Part shown: one piece after another, positions 33,726 through 42,686 of the stretch | Layout of the letters: every line of letters begins with the position of its first letter | Numbering within the stretch: position 1 is the first letter of the stretch | Assembly (NCBI RefSeq): GCF_003363755.1 | Contig: NZ_CP031396.1 | Span: forward strand, 5,550,501 to 5,614,500 | Reading direction: 5' to 3' | From: Pseudomonas protegens | GTDB taxonomy: Bacteria > Pseudomonadota > Gammaproteobacteria > Pseudomonadales > Pseudomonadaceae | Length of the DNA: 64,000 nt | Translations under genes and position numbers: made by a program | The notes under the pieces: generated by a model | Database searches by the model: none | The model's input: only the letters and a program-made list of their open reading frames with translations | What the model was told of the DNA's origin: nothing

Positions 33726-36101
33726 TTGGTAGAGTACGTAGTTTCCCTCGATAAGCTCGGCAAACACGATGTTGAGCATGTGGGGGGCAAGAACGCATCC
33801 CTGGGCGAGATGATCAGCAACCTCGCAGGTGCGGGCGTATCGGTCCCTGGTGGCTTCGCCACGACAGCTCAGGCTTATCGTGATTTTCTTGAGTTGAGCG
33901 GTCTGAACGACCAGATCCATGCCGCCCTCGATGCGCTGGATGTCGATGACGTGAATGCCCTGGCCAAGACCGGCGCGCAGATCCGTCAATGGATCATGGA
34001 AGCCGAGTTTCCCGAGCGCCTGAACACCGAAATCCGCACCGCTTTCGCCGCTTTGTCGGCGGGCAACCCGGACATCGCCGTAGCCGTACGTTCCTCGGCT
34101 ACCGCTGAAGACTTGCCGGACGCCTCCTTCGCCGGCCAGCAGGAAACCTTCCTCAACATCCGTGGCGTGGATAACGTGATTCGCGCGGCCAAGGAAGTGT
34201 TTGCTTCTCTGTTCAACGATCGCGCCATTTCCTATCGCGTGCATCAGGGTTTCGACCACAAGCTGGTGGCCTTGTCTGCGGGTGTGCAGCGCATGGTCCG
34301 TTCGGAAACCGGCACCGCCGGCGTGATGTTCACCCTCGACACCGAGTCGGGCTTCCGTGACGTGGTATTCATTACCGGCGCCTACGGCCTGGGTGAAACC
34401 GTGGTTCAGGGTGCGGTCAATCCGGACGAGTTCTACGTCCACAAGAACACCCTTGCAGCCGGTCGTCCGGCCATTCTGCGCCGCAACCTGGGCAGCAAGG
34501 CGATCAAGATGATTTACGGCGATGAAGCCAAGGCCGGGCGTTCGGTGAAGACCGTCGACGTGGACGCGGCCGATCGCGCGCGTTTCTGCCTGACCGATGC
34601 GGAAGTCAGCGAGCTGGCCAAGCAGGCGATGATCATCGAGAAGCACTACCAGTGCCCGATGGACATCGAATGGGCCAAGGACGGCGACGACGGCAAGCTG
34701 TACATCGTCCAGGCCCGTCCGGAAACCGTGAAGAGCCGCACCCAGGCCAATGTCATGGAGCGCTACCTGCTCAAGGAAACCGGCACCGTGCTGGTGGAAG
34801 GTCGTGCCATCGGCCAGCGCATCGGCGCTGGCAAGGTGCGGATCATCAAGGACGTTTCCGAGATGGACAAGGTCCAGCCGGGCGACGTGCTGGTCTCCGA
34901 CATGACCGACCCGGACTGGGAGCCGGTGATGAAGCGCGCCAGCGCCATTGTCACCAACCGTGGCGGCCGTACCTGCCACGCGGCGATCATCGCTCGCGAG
35001 CTGGGTATTCCTGCGGTGGTCGGTTGCGGCAACGCCACCGAGCTGCTGAAAGACGGCCAGGGCGTGACCGTTTCCTGCGCCGAGGGCGACACCGGTTTCA
35101 TCTTCGAAGGCGAACTGGGCTTCGACATCAAGAAGAACTCTGTGGATGCCATGCCGGAGCTGCCGTTCAAGATCATGATGAACGTCGGTAACCCGGATCG
35201 CGCCTTCGACTTCGCCCAACTGCCCAATGCCGGCGTGGGCCTGGCTCGCCTGGAATTCATCATCAACCGCATGATCGGCGTGCACCCCAAGGCGCTGTTG
35301 AATTACGCCGGGCTGCCGCAGGAGATCAAGGACAGCGTCGACAAGCGCATCGCCGGTTACCACGATCCGGTGGACTTCTATGTCGACAAGCTGGTCGAGG
35401 GTATCAGCACCCTGGCGGCAGCGTTCACGCCGAAGAAGGTCATCGTGCGTCTGTCGGACTTCAAGTCCAACGAGTACGCGAACCTGATCGGCGGCAAGCT
35501 CTACGAGCCGGAAGAAGAAAACCCGATGCTGGGCTTCCGCGGTGCTTCGCGTTACATCAGCGAATCCTTCCGTGACTGCTTCGAGCTCGAGTGCCGCGCG
35601 CTGAAACGCGTGCGCAACGAGATGGGCCTGACCAACGTCGAAATCATGGTGCCGTTCGTGCGTACCTTGGGCGAAGCCAGCCAAGTGGTTGATCTGCTGG
35701 CTGAAAACGGCCTCAAGCGTGGCGAAAACGGCCTGCGCGTGATCATGATGTGCGAACTGCCATCCAACGCCATCCTGGCTGACGAGTTCCTCGAGTACTT
35801 CGATGGTTTCTCCATCGGTTCCAACGACCTGACCCAGCTGACCCTGGGCCTGGACCGCGACTCCGGGATCATCGCCCACCTGTTCGACGAGCGTAATCCT
35901 GCGGTCAAGAAACTGCTGGCCAATGCCATTGCCGCCTGTAACAAGGCTGGCAAGTACATCGGCATTTGCGGCCAGGGGCCTTCGGACCATCCGGATCTGG
36001 CCAAGTGGCTGATGGAGCAGGGCATTGAAAGCGTTTCGTTGAACCCGGACTCGGTGCTGGAAACCTGGTTCTTCCTGGCTGAAGGCCAGGGCGCGGCGTA
36101 A
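33726..36101 (+). CDS. ppsA: phosphoenolpyruvate synthase
   Basis: A 791-residue enzyme that makes PEP from pyruvate and ATP in gluconeogenesis. The N-terminal ATP-binding domain starts MVEYVVSLDKLG; the swivelling phospho-His domain has TNRGGRTCHAAIIAREL (His near residue 420); the PEP/pyruvate domain ends with GICGQGPSDHPDLA, which carries the catalytic Cys. The start is TTG at 33726 with GGAGAG 7 bases upstream, matching the family N-terminus. A terminator hairpin follows at 36158. The upstream gap 33552-33725 is shared with ppsR. Confidence 0.97.
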   Translation: MVEYVVSLDKLGKHDVEHVGGKNASLGEMISNLAGAGVSVPGGFATTAQAYRDFLELSGLNDQIHAALDALDVDDVNALAKTGAQIRQWIMEAEFPERLNTEIRTAFAALSAGNPDIAVAVRSSATAEDLPDASFAGQQETFLNIRGVDNVIRAAKEVFASLFNDRAISYRVHQGFDHKLVALSAGVQRMVRSETGTAGVMFTLDTESGFRDVVFITGAYGLGETVVQGAVNPDEFYVHKNTLAAGRPAILRRNLGSKAIKMIYGDEAKAGRSVKTVDVDAADRARFCLTDAEVSELAKQAMIIEKHYQCPMDIEWAKDGDDGKLYIVQARPETVKSRTQANVMERYLLKETGTVLVEGRAIGQRIGAGKVRIIKDVSEMDKVQPGDVLVSDMTDPDWEPVMKRASAIVTNRGGRTCHAAIIARELGIPAVVGCGNATELLKDGQGVTVSCAEGDTGFIFEGELGFDIKKNSVDAMPELPFKIMMNVGNPDRAFDFAQLPNAGVGLARLEFIINRMIGVHPKALLNYAGLPQEIKDSVDKRIAGYHDPVDFYVDKLVEGISTLAAAFTPKKVIVRLSDFKSNEYANLIGGKLYEPEEENPMLGFRGASRYISESFRDCFELECRALKRVRNEMGLTNVEIMVPFVRTLGEASQVVDLLAENGLKRGENGLRVIMMCELPSNAILADEFLEYFDGFSIGSNDLTQLTLGLDRDSGIIAHLFDERNPAVKKLLANAIAACNKAGKYIGICGQGPSDHPDLAKWLMEQGIESVSLNPDSVLETWFFLAEGQGAA

Positions 36102-36157
36102 TCGGTGAACGAAGAGCCGGTCGCTCGTGAGGCTGGCCGGCTCTTGAAGATTCAAGC

Positions 36158-36190
36158 AGGGCGTGCTTCTTCTGGATGCCGCCCTTTTTT
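36158..36190 (+). terminator. Rho-independent terminator of ppsA
   Basis: AGGGCG and CGCCCT form a 6-bp stem around a 16-base loop, followed by six T. The next gene starts only 14 bases further on. Confidence 0.7.
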
Positions 36191-36203
36191 GTGCAAGAAG
36201 AAT

Positions 36204-37193
36204 ATGCAAAGCAGCAGCAATCTATTTCCCGTCGCCTTGATCAGTGCCGAGCGTCGAGGCGACCTCAGCGAAGATGTCTATCGCTTGAAACCCGGCAACA
36301 GTCCGGACAGCTCCGTAGAGCTGGCGGTGACCCGCCTGGGGCTGGCCGATGAGCCCGAGGCCCGGGGTGTGCCTGTGGTCTTGCTTCACGGCAGTTTTTC
36401 CAACCGGCGTTTCTGGTACTCGCCCAAGGGCATTGGCCTCGGGGCCTATCTGGCCCGAGCGGGCTTTGATGTGTGGATTCCCGAGATGCGCGGTCACGGT
36501 CTGTCGCGACGCAATGCCGATTACCGCAAGAATCGGGTGGCTGACTACGCGCGTTACGATCTGCCGGCGATTGCTGCCTTCGTTCGTGAGCAAAGTGCGC
36601 AAATACCCCACTGGATTGGCCATTCCCTGGGGGGTACCACCCTGGCGGCGGCTTTGGGCGGGCAGTATCTGGGGGATGCGGGGGTGGCTTCGGCGGCGTT
36701 TTTTGGCACCCAGGTCAGTCGCACCTACTGGCCGCTGAAAATTCCTATGGTGGAGTGGGGCGGGCGCCTGGTCATCAAGCGTTTTGCCCAACTCTCCGGT
36801 TCCCGGCTCAAGCGCGGTCCGGAAGACGAGCCCATTGGCCTGGCCTTGGAAAGCATGCGCTGGCATGGCCTGTTCGGTCGTTTTGGCGATGCTGATAAGG
36901 ATTGGTGGGCAGGGCTAGCGGAGGTTTCAGTGCCGGTGCTGGCGGTCAGCGCAACCGGGGATCACCAGGACCCGACCTGGGCCTGTCGCAAGTTGTTCGA
37001 TCAGTTGGCCAGCGAGCAGAAACAATTTGTCTGCCTGGGTCGTGAGCTAGGGTTCAGTAGCAATTTCGGTCATGTCGAGATGTTGGTGAGCAAGCCGGCG
37101 CAGACTGAGGTCTGGCCGTTAGTGGAGCGCTGGCTCAAGGATCAGCACACGCCGTTGCTGGTTTCAGCGCCCGAGCAGGTGGCTGCGGTCTGA
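36204..37193 (+). CDS. alpha/beta-fold hydrolase
   Basis: A 329-residue alpha/beta hydrolase. The oxyanion HGSF (VVLLHGSFSN, near residue 65), the nucleophile elbow GHSLGG (near 139) and a terminal His (FGHVEML) give the Ser-Asp-His set. The ATG at 36204 is preceded by AAGAAG; the upstream extension runs through the ppsA terminator and is rejected. In P. aeruginosa the matching position between ppsA and rraA holds a putative esterase. Substrate unknown. Confidence 0.85.
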   Translation: MQSSSNLFPVALISAERRGDLSEDVYRLKPGNSPDSSVELAVTRLGLADEPEARGVPVVLLHGSFSNRRFWYSPKGIGLGAYLARAGFDVWIPEMRGHGLSRRNADYRKNRVADYARYDLPAIAAFVREQSAQIPHWIGHSLGGTTLAAALGGQYLGDAGVASAAFFGTQVSRTYWPLKIPMVEWGGRLVIKRFAQLSGSRLKRGPEDEPIGLALESMRWHGLFGRFGDADKDWWAGLAEVSVPVLAVSATGDHQDPTWACRKLFDQLASEQKQFVCLGRELGFSSNFGHVEMLVSKPAQTEVWPLVERWLKDQHTPLLVSAPEQVAAV

Positions 37194-37447
37194 TGCGAAG
37201 GCTCTGAGAAGGGCATTTCGCTCGATAACGCTTGCGGCTAAGATATGACGCATTGTGCTGTTTTGGTCACATTCAGTTTTTGAGTCGACTTTCCGTTCCA
37301 GTGAGACGGCTGCAAAATACGCTACAGGCCGATCAGCTTCTCAGGCACTGTGGGTTAAACATCTGCCGCTTGAGCTCGTATTTCCAAGGCAGCCCTGGAA
37401 TTTGCCGATACCTTCGATCGTGTTCTTTCTGCTACAGGAGTTTCTCG

Positions 37448-37939
37448 ATGAACCATTACCTCACTCCCGACCTGTGCGACGCCTACCCGGACCTGGTACA
37501 GGTGGTTGAGCCCATGTTCAGCAACTTTGGTGGTCGCGATTCCTTTGGTGGGGAAATCGTCACCATCAAGTGCTTCGAAGACAATTCGCTGGTCAAGGAG
37601 CAAGTCGAACTCAAGGGGCACGGCAAGGTACTGGTGGTTGATGGCGGTGGTTCCCTGCGTCGCGCGCTGCTGGGCGACCTGCTGGCCGAGAAGGCGGCGA
37701 AAAATGGCTGGGAAGGTCTGGTGATCTACGGTTGCATCCGCGATGTGGATGTCATCGCGCAGACTGACCTCGGTGTCCAGGCCCTGGCCAGCCACCCGAT
37801 GAAGACCGACAAGCGTGGCATTGGTGATCTCAATGTGGCAGTGACCTTTGCCGGTGTGACTTTCCGTCCGGGCCAGTATGTCTACGCCGATAACAACGGC
37901 GTGATCGTGTCGCCGAGCCCGCTGAAAATGCCTGAATAA
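37448..37939 (+). CDS. rraA: RraA-family protein
   Basis: A 163-residue protein of the RraA family. In E. coli RraA binds RNase E and inhibits its activity; other members are HMG/CHA aldolases. The motif GDLLAEKAAKNGWEGLVIYG followed by CIRDVD carries the Arg and Asp that bind substrate and metal in aldolases, so the enzymatic role is not excluded. AGGAG precedes the ATG at 37448. The 254-base gap upstream holds no other gene. Confidence 0.9.
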   Translation: MNHYLTPDLCDAYPDLVQVVEPMFSNFGGRDSFGGEIVTIKCFEDNSLVKEQVELKGHGKVLVVDGGGSLRRALLGDLLAEKAAKNGWEGLVIYGCIRDVDVIAQTDLGVQALASHPMKTDKRGIGDLNVAVTFAGVTFRPGQYVYADNNGVIVSPSPLKMPE

Positions 37940-37964
37940 GTAGTTGGCCTGACAAGGGATGAGG

Positions 37965-38960
37965 ATGTTCGAGGAAGAAAACGCGCAATGGGGGCTGGTG
38001 CATGCCCTGGTGCTGGATGGTGAAGGTGGTGCGCGTTCGATAGCCCGGACTGAGCTTGACGATCTGCAGCTACAGGCCCATGAAAGCCTGTGGCTGCATT
38101 GGGATCGCAGTCATCCACAAACCCAGACCTGGTTGCGCCGCTCCAGCGGCTTGAGCGAATTCAGCTGTGATCTGCTGCTGGAGGAAAATACCCGGCCGCG
38201 CTTGCTGGCCTTGCCGGAGTCGGAACTGCTGCTGTTTCTGCGGGGCATCAATCTCAATCCGGGAGCCGAGCCTGAAGACATGGTCTCGGTGCGCATCTTT
38301 GCGTCCGCGCAGCGGGTGATTTCTCTGCGCTTGCGGCCTTTGCGGGCCACCGATGAGCTGTTGGTGCAACTGGCCGAGGGCAAGGGGCCGAAAACCGCCG
38401 CCGAGCTCCTCCTCTATATGGCCGAATACCTGACCCATAAAGTGCAGGATCTGGTCAGCGATCTCTCTGAAGTGGTCGATGCTGAGGAAGAAAAGCTAGA
38501 TGCCGACGAACGGTATACCCCGGAGCATGGGAGTATTTTGCAGATCCGTCGCCGGGCTGCCGGACTGAAGCGTTTCCTGGCGCCGCAGCGGGATATTTTC
38601 TCCCAACTGAGTCGGATAAAACTGCCCTGGTTCGCCGTCGATGATGGTGATTATTGGAATGAACTGCACAACAGCCTTACCCGTTACCTGGAAGAGCTGG
38701 AGTTGACTCGAGAGCGCGTGGGGCTTGTGCTGGAGGCCGAAGACCGGCGCTTGAGCGTACGCATGAATCGAACCATGTATCGCTTCGGGATCATCACCGG
38801 GATCTTCCTGCCCATGAGTTTTCTCACCGGTCTTCTGGGGATCAACGTCGGCGGCATTCCGTTCTCCGCCAGCCCTTACGGATTCATCATTGCCTGCCTG
38901 CTGCTGGTGTCTGTGGCCCTGGGACAATGGTGGTTGTTTCGCCGTTTGCGCTGGGTGTGA
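37965..38960 (+). CDS. cmaX: CmaX, CorA/ZntB-like metal transporter
   Basis: A 331-residue CorA-superfamily protein with a long cytoplasmic domain and two C-terminal transmembrane helices. The conserved loop is GLLGINVGG, with GIN in place of GMN, which points to the ZntB (zinc) branch. ATG 37965 is preferred (AAGGGA five bases upstream) over ATG 37959. It begins the cmaX-crfX-cmpX-sigX-oprF block, conserved in Pseudomonas and linked to envelope stress. Confidence 0.88.
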   Translation: MFEEENAQWGLVHALVLDGEGGARSIARTELDDLQLQAHESLWLHWDRSHPQTQTWLRRSSGLSEFSCDLLLEENTRPRLLALPESELLLFLRGINLNPGAEPEDMVSVRIFASAQRVISLRLRPLRATDELLVQLAEGKGPKTAAELLLYMAEYLTHKVQDLVSDLSEVVDAEEEKLDADERYTPEHGSILQIRRRAAGLKRFLAPQRDIFSQLSRIKLPWFAVDDGDYWNELHNSLTRYLEELELTRERVGLVLEAEDRRLSVRMNRTMYRFGIITGIFLPMSFLTGLLGINVGGIPFSASPYGFIIACLLLVSVALGQWWLFRRLRWV

Positions 38961-39023
38961 TGATGCGTCATGTGACCCGAATAAATCTGATCGCGTCTTT
39001 TCCAGACATCACCCGAGGTGCGT

Positions 39024-39269
39024 ATGCACGATCCGTTTGAACAGTCTTTGCGTGACATGCTCAAAGCTTCGCCATCGAGCCGCGATGACGATGCCTGCCT
39101 GGGCCGCGTACTGAAAACCGCCAACCGCCAGGTTGGGGCGGGGGATCTGTTCAGCCTGCTGGGCCGCTGGCTGCCGGCGCTGATGATCGCCTTGAATAAC
39201 GGATCGGCCCATATCGCGCCGGTTTCCCGTCGTAAATCTTCTGCTCGCACTGCTGATAAGGCTGATTGA
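39024..39269 (+). CDS. crfX: CrfX, small conserved protein
   Basis: An 81-residue protein, MHDPFEQSLRDMLKASP and onward, with an Ala/Arg/Lys-rich tail (SRRKSSARTADKAD). No signal or membrane segment is clear; a short hydrophobic stretch (LPALMIALN) is near residue 50. GAGG precedes the ATG at 39024. The identification rests on its position between cmaX and cmpX, where Pseudomonas encodes CrfX. Its function is not established; it is transcribed with cmpX (2-base gap). Confidence 0.8.
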   Translation: MHDPFEQSLRDMLKASPSSRDDDACLGRVLKTANRQVGAGDLFSLLGRWLPALMIALNNGSAHIAPVSRRKSSARTADKAD

Positions 39270-39271
39270 AT

Positions 39272-40096
39272 ATGGAACTTGATCTCTGGACGCAGAGCCT
39301 CGTCACGGCGATGACTGCCTTGTGGACCAAGGTAGCGAACTTCATTCCGAACCTGTTCGGCGCGCTGGTGGTGCTGTTGCTGGGCTTCGTGGTGGCCAAG
39401 CTGCTGGATACCCTGTTGTCGAAATTGCTGGCCAAGCTGGGCCTGGACCGCCTGATGGGCGGTACCGGCTTGACCAAATTGCTGTCCCGCGCGGGCTTGC
39501 AAGTACCGATCTCGACCTTGATCGGCAAGATCGTCTATTGGTTCGTTCTGCTTATTTTTCTGGTTTCTGCTGCTGAATCCCTTGGCCTTGAGCGAGTTTC
39601 GGCTACGCTCGACATGCTTGCGCTGTATTTGCCGAAGGTTTTCGGTGCTGCGCTGGTGCTGTTGGTGGGGGTTCTGCTGGCGCAATTGGCCAACGGTCTG
39701 GTGCGCGGAGCGGCGGAAGGTGTAGGCCTCGATTACGCCAGTGGCCTGGGACGGATTGCCCAGGGGCTGGTGATCATCATCAGTATTTCCGTTGCGATCA
39801 GTCAGTTGGAGGTCAAAACCGACCTGCTCAACCATGTGATCGTGATCGTATTGATTACCGTTGGTCTGGCCGTTGCGCTGGCGATGGGTTTGGGAAGCCG
39901 GGAAATTGCCGGACAGATTCTTGCGGGAATCTATGTGCGTGAGTTGTACCAGGTTGGGCAACAAGTACGTGTTGGTGAGGTCGAAGGCCAGATCGAAGAG
40001 ATCGGCACGGTTAAAACTACATTGCTGACCGAGGAGGGTGAGCTAGTCTCTCTGTCCAATCGGATCTTGCTGGAGCAGCATGTAAGTAGCCGCTAA
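39272..40096 (+). CDS. cmpX: CmpX, mechanosensitive-channel-like membrane protein
   Basis: A 274-residue inner-membrane protein with about four transmembrane helices followed by a beta-rich cytoplasmic part (VRVGEVEGQIEEIGTVKT) like that of small-conductance mechanosensitive channels. The context, just upstream of sigX, matches CmpX of P. aeruginosa, which influences SigX activity and c-di-GMP signalling. The ATG at 39272 is used; an alternative TTG lies six bases earlier, overlapping the crfX stop. Confidence 0.88.
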   Translation: MELDLWTQSLVTAMTALWTKVANFIPNLFGALVVLLLGFVVAKLLDTLLSKLLAKLGLDRLMGGTGLTKLLSRAGLQVPISTLIGKIVYWFVLLIFLVSAAESLGLERVSATLDMLALYLPKVFGAALVLLVGVLLAQLANGLVRGAAEGVGLDYASGLGRIAQGLVIIISISVAISQLEVKTDLLNHVIVIVLITVGLAVALAMGLGSREIAGQILAGIYVRELYQVGQQVRVGEVEGQIEEIGTVKTTLLTEEGELVSLSNRILLEQHVSSR

Positions 40097-40183
40097 CCCG
40101 GCAAACCCTGCTAATGTATGCCGCCGCAAAATGCCCTCATCGGGCTGCGGCGGACATTGACCTGACTGTCGGCACGACTCGTT

Positions 40184-40774
40184 TTGAATAAAACCCAATC
40201 GCTATCCACGCGCTATGACCCCCGTGAGCTCTCTGATGAGGAGTTGGTTGCGCGCTCACATACGGAGCTGTTTCACGTAACACGCGCCTATGAAGAGTTG
40301 ATGCGACGCTATCAGCGGACCCTATTTAATGTTTGTGCGCGTTATCTAGGGAACGATCGTGATGCGGATGATGTCTGTCAGGAGGTGATGTTGAAGGTGC
40401 TGTATGGCCTTAAGAACTTTGAGGGCAAATCGAAGTTCAAGACATGGCTATATAGCATCACGTACAACGAATGCATCACGCAGTATCGCAAGGAGCGGCG
40501 CAAGCGTCGGTTGATGGACGCTTTAAGTCTTGACCCCCTCGAGGAGGCCTCTGAAGAGAAGGCGCCGAAACCTGAGGAGAAGGGCGGACTTGACCGATGG
40601 CTAGTGCATGTGAACCCGATTGATCGAGAGATTCTGGTGCTACGATTTGTCGCAGAACTGGAGTTTCAGGAGATCGCAGACATCATGCATATGGGTTTGA
40701 GTGCTACAAAAATGCGTTACAAACGTGCTCTTGATAAATTGCGTGAGAAATTTGCAGGCATTGCTGAAACTTAG
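40184..40774 (+). CDS. sigX: ECF sigma factor SigX
   Basis: A 196-residue extracytoplasmic-function sigma factor. Region 2 includes LMRRYQRTLFNVCARYLGND (residues 39-58) and DADDVCQEVMLKVL; region 4 (DREILVLRFVAELEFQEIAD, then MHMGLSATKMRYKRALDKLR) recognises the -35 element. The start is TTG at 40184, giving MNKTQSLSTRYD as in other Pseudomonas. The linker is unusually charged (EEASEEKAPKPEEKGG). It lies between cmpX and oprF, which it helps transcribe. No anti-sigma gene is adjacent. The region is less GC-rich than its neighbours. Confidence 0.95.
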   Translation: MNKTQSLSTRYDPRELSDEELVARSHTELFHVTRAYEELMRRYQRTLFNVCARYLGNDRDADDVCQEVMLKVLYGLKNFEGKSKFKTWLYSITYNECITQYRKERRKRRLMDALSLDPLEEASEEKAPKPEEKGGLDRWLVHVNPIDREILVLRFVAELEFQEIADIMHMGLSATKMRYKRALDKLREKFAGIAET

Positions 40775-40881
40775 TTCGGCGCAAATATCTCTTACGTCTA
40801 GGTGAGTTCTGATAGACTTACCGCCGAGTTGTCCCCCGGTATGTGGGACTGCTTTACAATCACCAGATGGGGATTTAACGG

Positions 40882-41859
40882 ATGAAACTGAAAAACACCT
40901 TGGGCATTGCCATTGGTTCTATTGTTGCCGTGACTTCGTTCGGCGTTCTGGCGCAAGGCCAAGGCGCGGTCGAGGGTGAACTGTTTTACAAAAAACAGTA
41001 CAACGACAGCGTTAATCACGTTGAAGACGGCTTCAACCCAGGCGCATCGATCGGTTACTTCCTGACCGACGATCTGTCGTTGAACGCCACCTACGACAAG
41101 ACCAACCACACCCGTTCTAACGACGGTACTGGTAACCAGAAAATCAAAGGCGACAACTTCGGCCTGAACGCTCAGTACCACTTTGGTACCGTGGGTGACG
41201 CTCTGCGTCCATACGTTTCCGGCGGTGTTGCTCACAAGAGCATGACCAACGTGATCGCTGACGGTCACAGCGGCCGCGACCAGTCGACTTTCCTGACTGC
41301 AGGCGCTGGTGTTAAGTACTACTTCACCGACAACCTGTTCGCCCGTGCCGGCGTTGAAGCTGACTACAAGCTGGACAACGGCAAGTGGGACTACGCTCCT
41401 ACTATCGGCCTGGGTGTGAACTTCGGTGGCAGCGGCGGCAAAGTCGCTCCAGCTCCAGTTGCTCCAGCTCCAGCTCCTGAGCCAGCTCCAGAAGCTCCAG
41501 TTGCTGAAGTTGTTCGTGTTGAGCTGGACGTTAAGTTCGACTTCGACAAGTCGGTCGTTAAGCCTAACAGCTACGCTGACATCAAGAACCTGGCTGATTT
41601 CATGAATCAGTACCCACAGACCACCACCGTTGTTGAAGGTCACACTGACTCCGTCGGTCCTGACGCTTACAACCAGAAGCTGTCTGAGCGTCGTGCAAAC
41701 GCCGTTAAACAAGTTCTGGTCAACCAGTACGGCGTTGGCGCTAACCGCGTTCAATCCGTTGGTTACGGTGAGTCCCGCCCAGTTGCCGACAACGCAACTG
41801 AAGCTGGTCGCGCAGTTAACCGTCGCGTAGAAGCATCGGTTGAAGCTCAAGCTAAGTAA
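40882..41859 (+). CDS. oprF: major outer-membrane porin OprF
   Basis: A 325-residue OmpA-type porin. A signal peptide (to about residue 24) is followed by an eight-stranded barrel, a Pro/Ala-rich hinge (APAPVAPAPAPEPAPEAP) and a peptidoglycan-binding OmpA domain (HTDSVGPDAYNQKLSERRAN, 20 residues). The protein contains no cysteine, unlike P. aeruginosa OprF. Codon use is that of a highly expressed gene. The 107-base upstream gap has a GTCCC...GGGAC hairpin near 40832-40848 and probably both housekeeping and SigX promoters. Confidence 0.97.
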   Translation: MKLKNTLGIAIGSIVAVTSFGVLAQGQGAVEGELFYKKQYNDSVNHVEDGFNPGASIGYFLTDDLSLNATYDKTNHTRSNDGTGNQKIKGDNFGLNAQYHFGTVGDALRPYVSGGVAHKSMTNVIADGHSGRDQSTFLTAGAGVKYYFTDNLFARAGVEADYKLDNGKWDYAPTIGLGVNFGGSGGKVAPAPVAPAPAPEPAPEAPVAEVVRVELDVKFDFDKSVVKPNSYADIKNLADFMNQYPQTTTVVEGHTDSVGPDAYNQKLSERRANAVKQVLVNQYGVGANRVQSVGYGESRPVADNATEAGRAVNRRVEASVEAQAK

Positions 41860-41876
41860 TTAGCCTTGTAGCTTGG

Positions 41877-41902
41877 AAAAACCCGGCCTAGGCCGGGTTT
41901 TT
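41877..41902. terminator. bidirectional Rho-independent terminator oprF/cobA
   Basis: A near-perfect palindrome AAAACCCGGCC-TA-GGCCGGGTTTT with A and T flanks gives a stem with a U-run on both strands. It separates oprF (+) from cobA (-). Confidence 0.92.
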
Positions 41903-41936
41903 CTTTGTCTGCGATTTACCTGGCCCAGAGGCGCGC

Positions 41937-42677
41937 TCAGGCTTGGCACGCAGAGGCTTGGACAGCGGACTCAGTGGCCGCCACTGCACCGATCACCAGG
42001 ATCGCCGGGCTCTTCAACTCGAAGCGCAGGGCATCGCGCTCCATCCCCGCCAGATCGCTGCGGCATTCCCGCTGTTCAGGCAGCGAGGCATTTTCAATCA
42101 TCGCCACCGGCGTATCGGCTGCCAGACCGCCGTCACGCAAGTGCCCGGCAATCTCCGCCAGCTTCGCCACCCCCATGTAGATCACCAGGGTCGTACCGCT
42201 TTGAGCCAGAGCCTGCCAGTTCAGGCTGCTGTCATCTTGAGTGTGGGCGGTCACCAGGGTCACGCCCCGAGCCACGCCTCGCAGGGTCAGGGGAATATCA
42301 CAACGCGTTGCACCCGCCAGCCCCGCGGTGATGCCATTGACCAACTCCACCTCGATCCCACGCTCCTTCAGCCACTGAGCTTCCTCGCCACCTCGCCCGA
42401 AAATGCATGGATCGCCACCCTTGAGGCGCACCACGCAGCGCCCTTGCCGGGCATAGCGCAGCATCAGGCGATGAATGAAGGCCTGGGGCGTGGAGCGACA
42501 GCCACCGCGCTTGCCCACCGGGATGACCCGCGCTGTGGGGCAATGGTCCAGCACCGCGCTGTTCACCAGATCATCGATCAACACCACATCGGCTTCGCCA
42601 AGGGCGCGTACGGCCCTGAGGGTCAACAGCTCGGGGTCTCCAGGCCCTGCACCTACCAGCCAGACTTTTGCGCTCAT
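41937..42677 (-). CDS. cobA: uroporphyrinogen-III C-methyltransferase
   Basis: A 246-residue SAM-dependent methyltransferase that makes precorrin-2, the precursor of siroheme required by nitrite reductase NirB. The motifs are VGAGPGDPELLT (residues 8-19), VRLKGGDPCIFGRGGEE near residue 90, and TLVIYMG. It is the last gene of the nirB-nirD-nasC-cobA operon on the minus strand, which links cofactor supply to nitrite reduction. Start ATG at 42677 lies 9 bases from the nasC stop. Confidence 0.95.
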   Translation of the reverse strand: MSAKVWLVGAGPGDPELLTLRAVRALGEADVVLIDDLVNSAVLDHCPTARVIPVGKRGGCRSTPQAFIHRLMLRYARQGRCVVRLKGGDPCIFGRGGEEAQWLKERGIEVELVNGITAGLAGATRCDIPLTLRGVARGVTLVTAHTQDDSSLNWQALAQSGTTLVIYMGVAKLAEIAGHLRDGGLAADTPVAMIENASLPEQRECRSDLAGMERDALRFELKSPAILVIGAVAATESAVQASACQA

Positions 42678-42686
42678 ACGTTTTCC

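Noticed and set aside
33630..36209. 859-codon minus-strand frame opposite ppsA
   Set aside because: ppsA is complete with active-site motifs; the antisense product is compositionally implausible.
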